Shown here in pieces: positions 58,480 to 64,000 of a stretch of 64,000 nucleotides of DNA. The DNA is taken from assembly GCA_028564925.1 (NCBI GenBank), contig CM053029.1, positions 578,553,193 to 578,617,192 of the forward strand, written 5' to 3'. This stretch comes from Lithobates sylvaticus. Its lineage: Eukaryota > Chordata > Amphibia > Anura > Ranidae. Numbering within the stretch: position 1 is the first letter of the stretch; each line of letters begins with the position of its first letter. Below the pieces are notes generated by a model. That model had not been told where the DNA came from. It saw only the letters and a list, made by a program, of their open reading frames with translations, and did no database searches. Both the position numbers and the translations under genes were made by a program.

Positions 58480-61400
58480 TTAGAAGAGGTGGGTCTTGAG
58501 TTTTTTCCTGAAGGCCTGATGGTTTTCTTCCATGCGGATGTTGTTTGGTAGCGCATTCCATAGCCGGGGTCCCTGTACTGCGAATCTTCGTTCTCCCTTC
58601 GATTTGTAGCTGGCTTTGGGGATGAGAAGGCGATTTTGGTTTGTTGATCGAAGGCTGCGATTTGGTATGTATTTTTCTATTTTCTCACAAAGGTATTGAG
58701 GCGCATTTCCTTGTGTACATTTGTGGGTGAGGCAGAGGGTCTTGAATGTGATCCTATCTTTTACCTTGAGCCAATGGAGGGTCCTCAGGGATGGGGAGAT
58801 GGATTCCCAGGGTTTCTTTCCGGTGACTAATCTTGCTGCTGTGTTTTGGATAATTTGAAGGCGCGCAATCTGGTAATCCGGTAATCCTATGTACAGGGAG
58901 TTTGCATAGTCGAGACGCGAATTGATGATCGTTCCTACTACTACCGATTTTTCCTTTTCCGGGATGAAGGGGGTGAGTCTGAGAAGCATGCGGAGGAGAT
59001 GATGGGATCCGCTGATTACGGATCCTATTTGTGCCTCCATTGTCATCTCTGAATCAAAGATGACTCCGAGGCTTTTGGCTTTGTTGCTTGGAAGGATGGT
59101 CCGTCCCAAGATGGTTGGTGGTGTCCAAGGGGTCTTCGTCTTTTTCCTTTGGTTTGCGTCGAGGAGCAGTAATTCTGTTTTTGATCCATTTAGTTTGAGG
59201 GAGCTAGTGGTCATCCAGTCATCTATCAATGTGAGACATTTTCCTAGTTCCTGGTATTGGTCTTTTTGTCCGGTGATCCGGAAGTACAGTTGAGTGTCGT
59301 CCGCGTATGAGTGGAAGCACAGATCCAATTTGCTAATAATTTTGAAGAGTGGTCGGATGTAAATGTTGAAGAGTACTGGTGACAATGGTGATCCTTGAGG
59401 GACTCCATAAGTGATTGCCCGGGTTTCCGAAGTGAAGGCTCCTAGTTTCACTGTTTGTGACCGGTTTCCTAAGAAGGAAGCGAACCATGGAAGATCTCCA
59501 TCTGTAACTCCTGCCACTTCCTTGAGGCGGCTGAGAAGCATGTTGTGGTCCACTGTGTCAAACGCCGCACTGAGATCCAGCAATACCAGAAGACACGATT
59601 CTCCATCATCCGCGGCTTCTAAGGCGTCATCCCATATTTTCAGAAGTGCCGTTTCTATGCCATGGCCTGGGCGGAAGCCCGATTGTAGTGGGTCCAGGAG
59701 CTTGTGTGTGTCCAGATGAAGTTGAAGCTGTTGTACTACTGCCTTCTCCATGATCTTGGAAATGGTGTTCAGGCTTGTTACCGGTCTGCGATTGTTCGGA
59801 TCCTTGGGGTCGAGGTTGGGTTTCTTTAGTAATGGTTTGACGATGCCTTGCTTGAGGGAATTCGGAACCAATCCTTCTTTGAACGACTGATTTACTAGGT
59901 GTGTGATAGCAGGGGCCAGAATGTCGGAGCATTCTTTCAAGAGTTTTGTGGGGATGATGTCGTTTGGCGAGGTGCTGTCTCGGAGGCTCTTGATGACATT
60001 TTTGGTTTCCTCCGTTGTGATCGGGGTAAGTGAAAAATGTGGTGCTTGTGCGCTGTGGATGTAAAATTCCTTACCTGGGTTGAGTTGAGTAGAGTTGGTT
60101 GTTGTTTTTTTTTTGTTGAATTATTTTCTGAATGTTGTCTTGTATTTTGTTGATGAAAAAATCGGATAATTTGTTGCAGTATTCTTGAGTTTCGTTTCCT
60201 AGGGGCTCAAGGCAGGTGGGGTTCATAGTCTGGGCGACTAGTTTGAAAAGTTCCCGTGGTCGGTTTAAGGCTTTTGAGAGGGTGTTTGAGACATGTTCTT
60301 TTTTTGCTGTGAAAATTGCTTTATGATATCTCTTGGTGAGTATTCTGTAGTTTGTGTGATTTTCCTTTGTGGTGTTTCTTCTCCAGGCTCTTTCTGCTCT
60401 TCTGTGTTCCCGTTTCAGTAGAGTTAGCGTGCCATTAAACCAACCAGAATTTTTCTTGCGGATGGGTGCTCGATGTTTCGGGGCGACTGCGTCTGCTGTT
60501 TGTAGAAGTGCCTTGTTTATGAAGCTGAGTATTCGTTCTGTTGAGTGGTTTTGATTTAGTGTAGCCATTTTGTATGTTAGTGTGGTTTTGAAGATTTCCG
60601 AATGTAGTTACTTCTGCGATCTAATCCAGTGTGTTGTTGCTGCCGGGTTTGGTTTTTGCAGGGAGATGTTGGTGGCGATCTCAAATTTGATAGCGTGGTG
60701 GTCTGACCATGGTAGCGCTATGTTGTCTCGAATGCTGATGTCCGTATTTTGCTTGAAGATGAGGTCCAGGATGTGACCCGACCCATGTGTGGGAGCCTTT
60801 ACTAGTTGTTGAAGCCCTAGGTCTTCGAGTTGATTGATGCAGGTGGTGGCGATGGGGTCTTCTGTGGAGTTCGCCCAGAGGTTGAAATCTCCGAGTACCA
60901 GAACCTTGTTGTTTTTCAGGGTGTGTGCCGAGATGAATTCCGTGAGCGGTATCGGTAGATTTGTCTTTGGTCCTGGTGGTCTGTAGCATAGCAGCATGTG
61001 GATGGTTTCTTGTGGTGTGGTTTGCATCTGTAGAGTAAGTGTCTCCATAAAAGTTGCTGTGTTCTGTACCGTAGGTTTGACGAGCGCTAGATGAGCTTTG
61101 AAGATCACTGCTAGGCCTCCTCCTTTTTTTCCTTTCCTATGCTCGGTTAGGATCCTGTAGTTTTCTGGCACTAATTCTGTTAGGATGGTGTTGCAGTCGG
61201 GTATTAGCCAGCTTTCCGTGATGAAGAGGCAATCTAGGTTGTTTTGTGTGATGAAGTCATGGATTTCGTGCCTGTGCTTGACTGCCGATCTGGTGTTAAT
61301 CAAGGCACATGCTAACTGTTGCGGTTGAGTTGTAGTCTTCTTATGTTTGATCGTTGCTTGTGGATCGATCCTTAGTAGTCGTTCTTTTAGTAATATTTTT

Positions 61401-61492
61401 TGAATGTCGGTCGGTAGAGTTGCAGTCAAATTTCTTAGTCTGCGGAGGGACTCTGCTGAGTATTTGAAATTGCACATGTTGAGGTGCTCCAA
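58480..61492 (-). pseudogene. L2-type ORF2: APE endonuclease and reverse transcriptase
   Basis: The endonuclease (61492-60611) shows LFITESWL, GKKGGGLAVIFK, LLCYRPPG, VLGDFNLWA and SDHHAI, the standard apurinic-endonuclease series. A TAA at 60608-60610 interrupts the frame before a linker (60568-60071). A frameshift follows at the A9 run near 60100-60110. The reverse transcriptase (59940-58480) has DLSAAFDTVDH (about residue 122), GVPQGSPLSP (179) and SYADDTQLYF (catalytic YADD at 212). It ends with the C-terminal LHWLKV, PRLWNALP and FRKKLKTHLF motifs of L2. Length is close to a full L2 ORF2. Confidence 0.88.
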
Positions 61493-61499
61493 AAATGTT

Positions 61500-62286
61500 T
61501 TCCTGCTGTGGACGAGATGATGCGTTGAAAAAAAGCTGATGCTGTTGTTGAGGCGATGACGGTCTTGCGCAAGCTGGTTGAAGATGTTGCGGATCTGTGG
61601 GAAACCCTGTAGACCTACACCCTCCCTCCCGTTGATCCAGAGGAAGGCGAAAAACCCCTACTAGCGCGGCCAATTGCTTTTGCAGAGGAAAAAAATCCAT
61701 CCTGACCCCCCGAGAGGCGGTCGGATGTAGGTCCCTGGATCAACTGCTAGTGGTGGTCCCCTGCGACTTACCAGAATATTTACCTTACCGGGTTGATCCA
61801 ACGATGGGGATGGGTAAATCCTGATGTTGATCACCTGGGGAAGAAGCAGCGGCTATATGGCGATGCTGATGATACTAGTGTGTTCTGTTAAGAAAACTTG
61901 TGGTTAAAACTGGCTGTTCTGGGTGTATGCTGTAATTAAAAGCCTTTTTAAAAAACTTGGTTAAAAACTTTGGTTAAAAACAATTAAAACAAGCAATTAG
62001 ACTGTTGTCTAACCACTTGTGGTTAAAAGCCTGTATTTTAAAATGACTTGGCCGGTCTGGGTGTACCAAGATGGCCGCCGTACTATGTAGAAGCAGGTGC
62101 AGTGCTGTGTATTTGGGTGTACCAAGATGGCCGCCGGACTAGGCCCGAGCTGCGGCCTGTCCTAGCCCTGACGACTCCCGGGTTCCGTGAGTGTTTGGTG
62201 GGCGCTGAAGGGCTTGGAGGGGGGGGGAGCTCGCCTCAGCCCTGTTGAGCCGAAAAAGAGGGCTAGAGAGGCGATTGGGGAGGCGG
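61500..62286 (-). promoter_or_regulatory. 5' region of the L2 LINE with tandem promoter-like units
   Basis: A GC-rich leader. Two 56-bp-spaced copies of GGGTGTACCAAGATGGCCGC (at about 62058 and 62114) read on the minus strand as GCGGCCATCTTGG, which contains a CCATCTT YY1-type core. Nearer the ORF (61612-61700), the minus strand has GGATTTTTTTCCTCTGC and CGCCTTCCTCTGGATCAAC, like the CR1 3' UTR at 3610-3700. Confidence 0.55.
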
Positions 62287-63306
62287 ATGGCCGAATATAT
62301 ACAGTATGTTTTTTTTTAACAAGACCCTAGGGAATAAAATGGCGGTTGTTGCTACTTTTTATGTCACACGGTATTTGCGCAGCACTTTTTCACATACGTT
62401 TTTTTTCTTTTATTTTAAACTGTTTCATGAATAAAATAAAGAAAGAAAAAAAATTAAAATAAAAAAATAAACCAATTTTTTTGTATAATGTGAAAGATGA
62501 TGTTACGCCGAGTAAACAGATACCTAACATGTCATGCTTTAAAATTGAGCACACTCATGGAACGGTGCCAAACTTTGGTACTTAAAAATCTCCATAGGCG
62601 ACATTTACATTTTTTTATTTTTTTTACAGGTTAATTTACAGAGCGTTTTTTTGGCTAGAATTATTGCTCTCGCTCTAACGTTCGCAGCAATACCTCATAT
62701 GTGTGGTTTGAATGCTGTTTACATATGTGGGCATGACATACATATGCGCTTGCTTCTGCTTCTTATAATTTTTTTATTTTTACACTTTCCCTTAAAAAAA
62801 ATTGTAGATCACTTTTATTCCTATTACAAGGGATGTTTACAGAGACCCCACATCTCTCCTATAGCCTGGAAAGACTGAGATAAAAAAAAAAAAAAAACGA
62901 CCTCAGCCTTTTCAGCCAAATGCATGGCAGTGTTTACAACTGCCGGGGCAGGACGTAATATCATAATGTCGCGCTCGGCCTCCGAAGGTCATAGAGACTG
63001 CCAGGGACATCTGGTCTGCAGTATTCTCTATGGTGAAATTCCACCGTCGGCAGATTCCTTCTCTGGCTCGCCGATCGCACGCGCGAGCCGGTAGAAGCAC
63101 CGTAGGGTGGCGGGAGGGGGGACGTCCTGCCGCCTGTAAAAACAAACAAGTGGCCAAACAGCTGCTATGATTGCTTTTATGGTGCAGGGAATCGCCTGCG
63201 GAAAAGAATGATATCTGAATGATGCCTGCAGCTGCACCCATCATTCAGATATCCCCACTCAAAGTCTAGGACATCATATGACGTACAGAGGGCAGGAAGT
63301 GGTTAA

Positions 63307-64000
63307 TGTGATACAAAACACACACTGTTTCATTTACATTGTCCCTTCTCCGTCTGTATGTGGATGATGGCACTGTAACAGCCTTCACTTTTGGATAAAC
63401 CCTTGTTTGTAGATCTACCAGCCAACAAGTGATTCGGAATTAGCAAAGTCTCTGCCACAGACTATGTTGTAATCGAAGGATGGGTTAGGAACTTTTCCTA
63501 TGGTACCTGTATCTTTCAGCCGTTTCGGAGATACCGTAGGAAATGCGGATTCAACTAGTGTCCATACATCTCAGCTCCCAGGCTCTTACCGAGCAGCCAG
63601 CTTCATTGCCCTCCTCTGAAGAGTCCTCCCCTGGTCGCTTGTACGAGTTGCTGTGCCTCTCCAATCCTGAGAGGACACCTGGACACCTCAGAATCCTCCT
63701 TTAGTTACTGGGCCTCGAACTAGCCAGTCCGAGGCTCGGAAACGGATGGATCCCCACCCCAGACCATGAGGGCCTCTGGGACTGGTCAGGACGACCAGCT
63801 TACGGGGGGCAGCAGACATTCCTGGGTCCGGGTCCCCTCTCGGGGATGGACGGGACCGGAACCAGGAATCAAAGAGCAAGCCGAGCCCTGAACACGTGAC
63901 TTCAGCATCTTAAATACCCCTTCCCGGAATACACACCGGGGCCAGACGCGCCCACTGATTGGCTCCAAGAAAGATTGGTAACTAATGCGTTCAACCAAAC
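63307..64000. other. Unclassified sequence at the window edge
   Basis: No gene. 63640-64000 is GC-rich with CCGAGGCTCGGAAACGGATGG and GATTGGCTCCAAG, and could be part of a retroelement untranslated region continuing past the window. Confidence 0.3.

Larger units (their letters stand above)
58386..62286 (-). mobile_element. L2-clade LINE, near full length, about 3.9 kb
   Basis: On the minus strand it has a GC-rich 5' region (62286-61500), an endonuclease plus reverse-transcriptase ORF, and a 3' tail AGCGCTATACAAAT followed by (ATTC)n repeats at 58386-58410. It lies within the right end of the MITE. One in-frame stop and one frameshift interrupt the ORF, so it is probably inactive but young. 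Confidence 0.85.
57946..62308. mobile_element. MITE with TACCGTATTTATTGGC ends, split by a LINE
   Basis: Left end TACCGTATTTATTGGCGTAT; the right end is seen as GCCGAATATATACAGTA beyond the LINE. The two form an imperfect inverted repeat. The left part carries a 33-bp minisatellite. Class and target duplication are unclear. Confidence 0.55.
57825..63302 (-). mobile_element. piggyBac-like element carrying nested insertions
   Basis: TTAA at both edges (57821-57824 and 63303-63306), with ends CCTCTTGCTGCCC and GGGCAGGAAGTGG. Its own sequence is 57825 to about 57945 plus about 62309-63302, roughly 1.1 kb, matching the size of the copy at 22365. Across the gap the sequence follows the copy at 19323 reversed: GCTAGAAAATTACT on the left side and CCCTAG.GAATAAAATGGCGG on the right. 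The 4.36 kb between is a MITE with an L2 LINE inside. Confidence 0.7.

Overview
The window looks like non-coding nuclear DNA of a frog, most likely a ranid (true frog). This is inferred from the repeat content: Harbinger, hAT, Tc1 and piggyBac-like elements mixed with CR1 and L2 LINEs, in AT-rich DNA with long simple repeats. I found no host exon, tRNA or rRNA. Every open reading frame I could recognise belongs to a mobile element.

Region by region: 1-14 kb holds Harbinger-type MITEs, a CR1 LINE tail and a Tc1 transposon split by a piggyBac-like MITE, plus hairpins and a hAT MITE. 14.4-17.8 kb is a large foldback carrying a 1.7-kb palindromic Harbinger derivative and another insertion. 18-25.7 kb has a deleted mariner, three piggyBac-like or hAT foldback elements and a (TTCTA)n tract. 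26.5-34.7 kb is an endogenous retrovirus fossil with apparently identical LTRs and a solo LTR nested inside it. 36.9-44.5 kb is a complete 7,586-bp PIF/Harbinger DNA transposon. 44.5-57 kb holds foldbacks, an L2 tail, two more Tc1 elements and minisatellites. 57.8-63.3 kb is a three-level nest: a piggyBac-like element containing a MITE containing an L2 LINE.

The main discovery candidate is the Harbinger at 36941-44526. It has matching terminal inverted repeats, a TTA target duplication and three open genes with consistent splice sites. These are a DDE transposase, a Myb/SANT-like (trihelix) protein on the minus strand and a MADF-type protein on the plus strand. The last two are divergent and share a CpG-rich promoter. 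Harbinger elements usually carry one DNA-binding partner; this one appears to carry both kinds. At least six shorter elements in the window share its end sequences and TWA target duplications, so it or a close relative is a plausible source of their transposase.

A second theme is a hAT-like foldback family with ends TAGACATGTGCA and 8-bp duplications. Its copies have the same ends but different satellite-like interiors.
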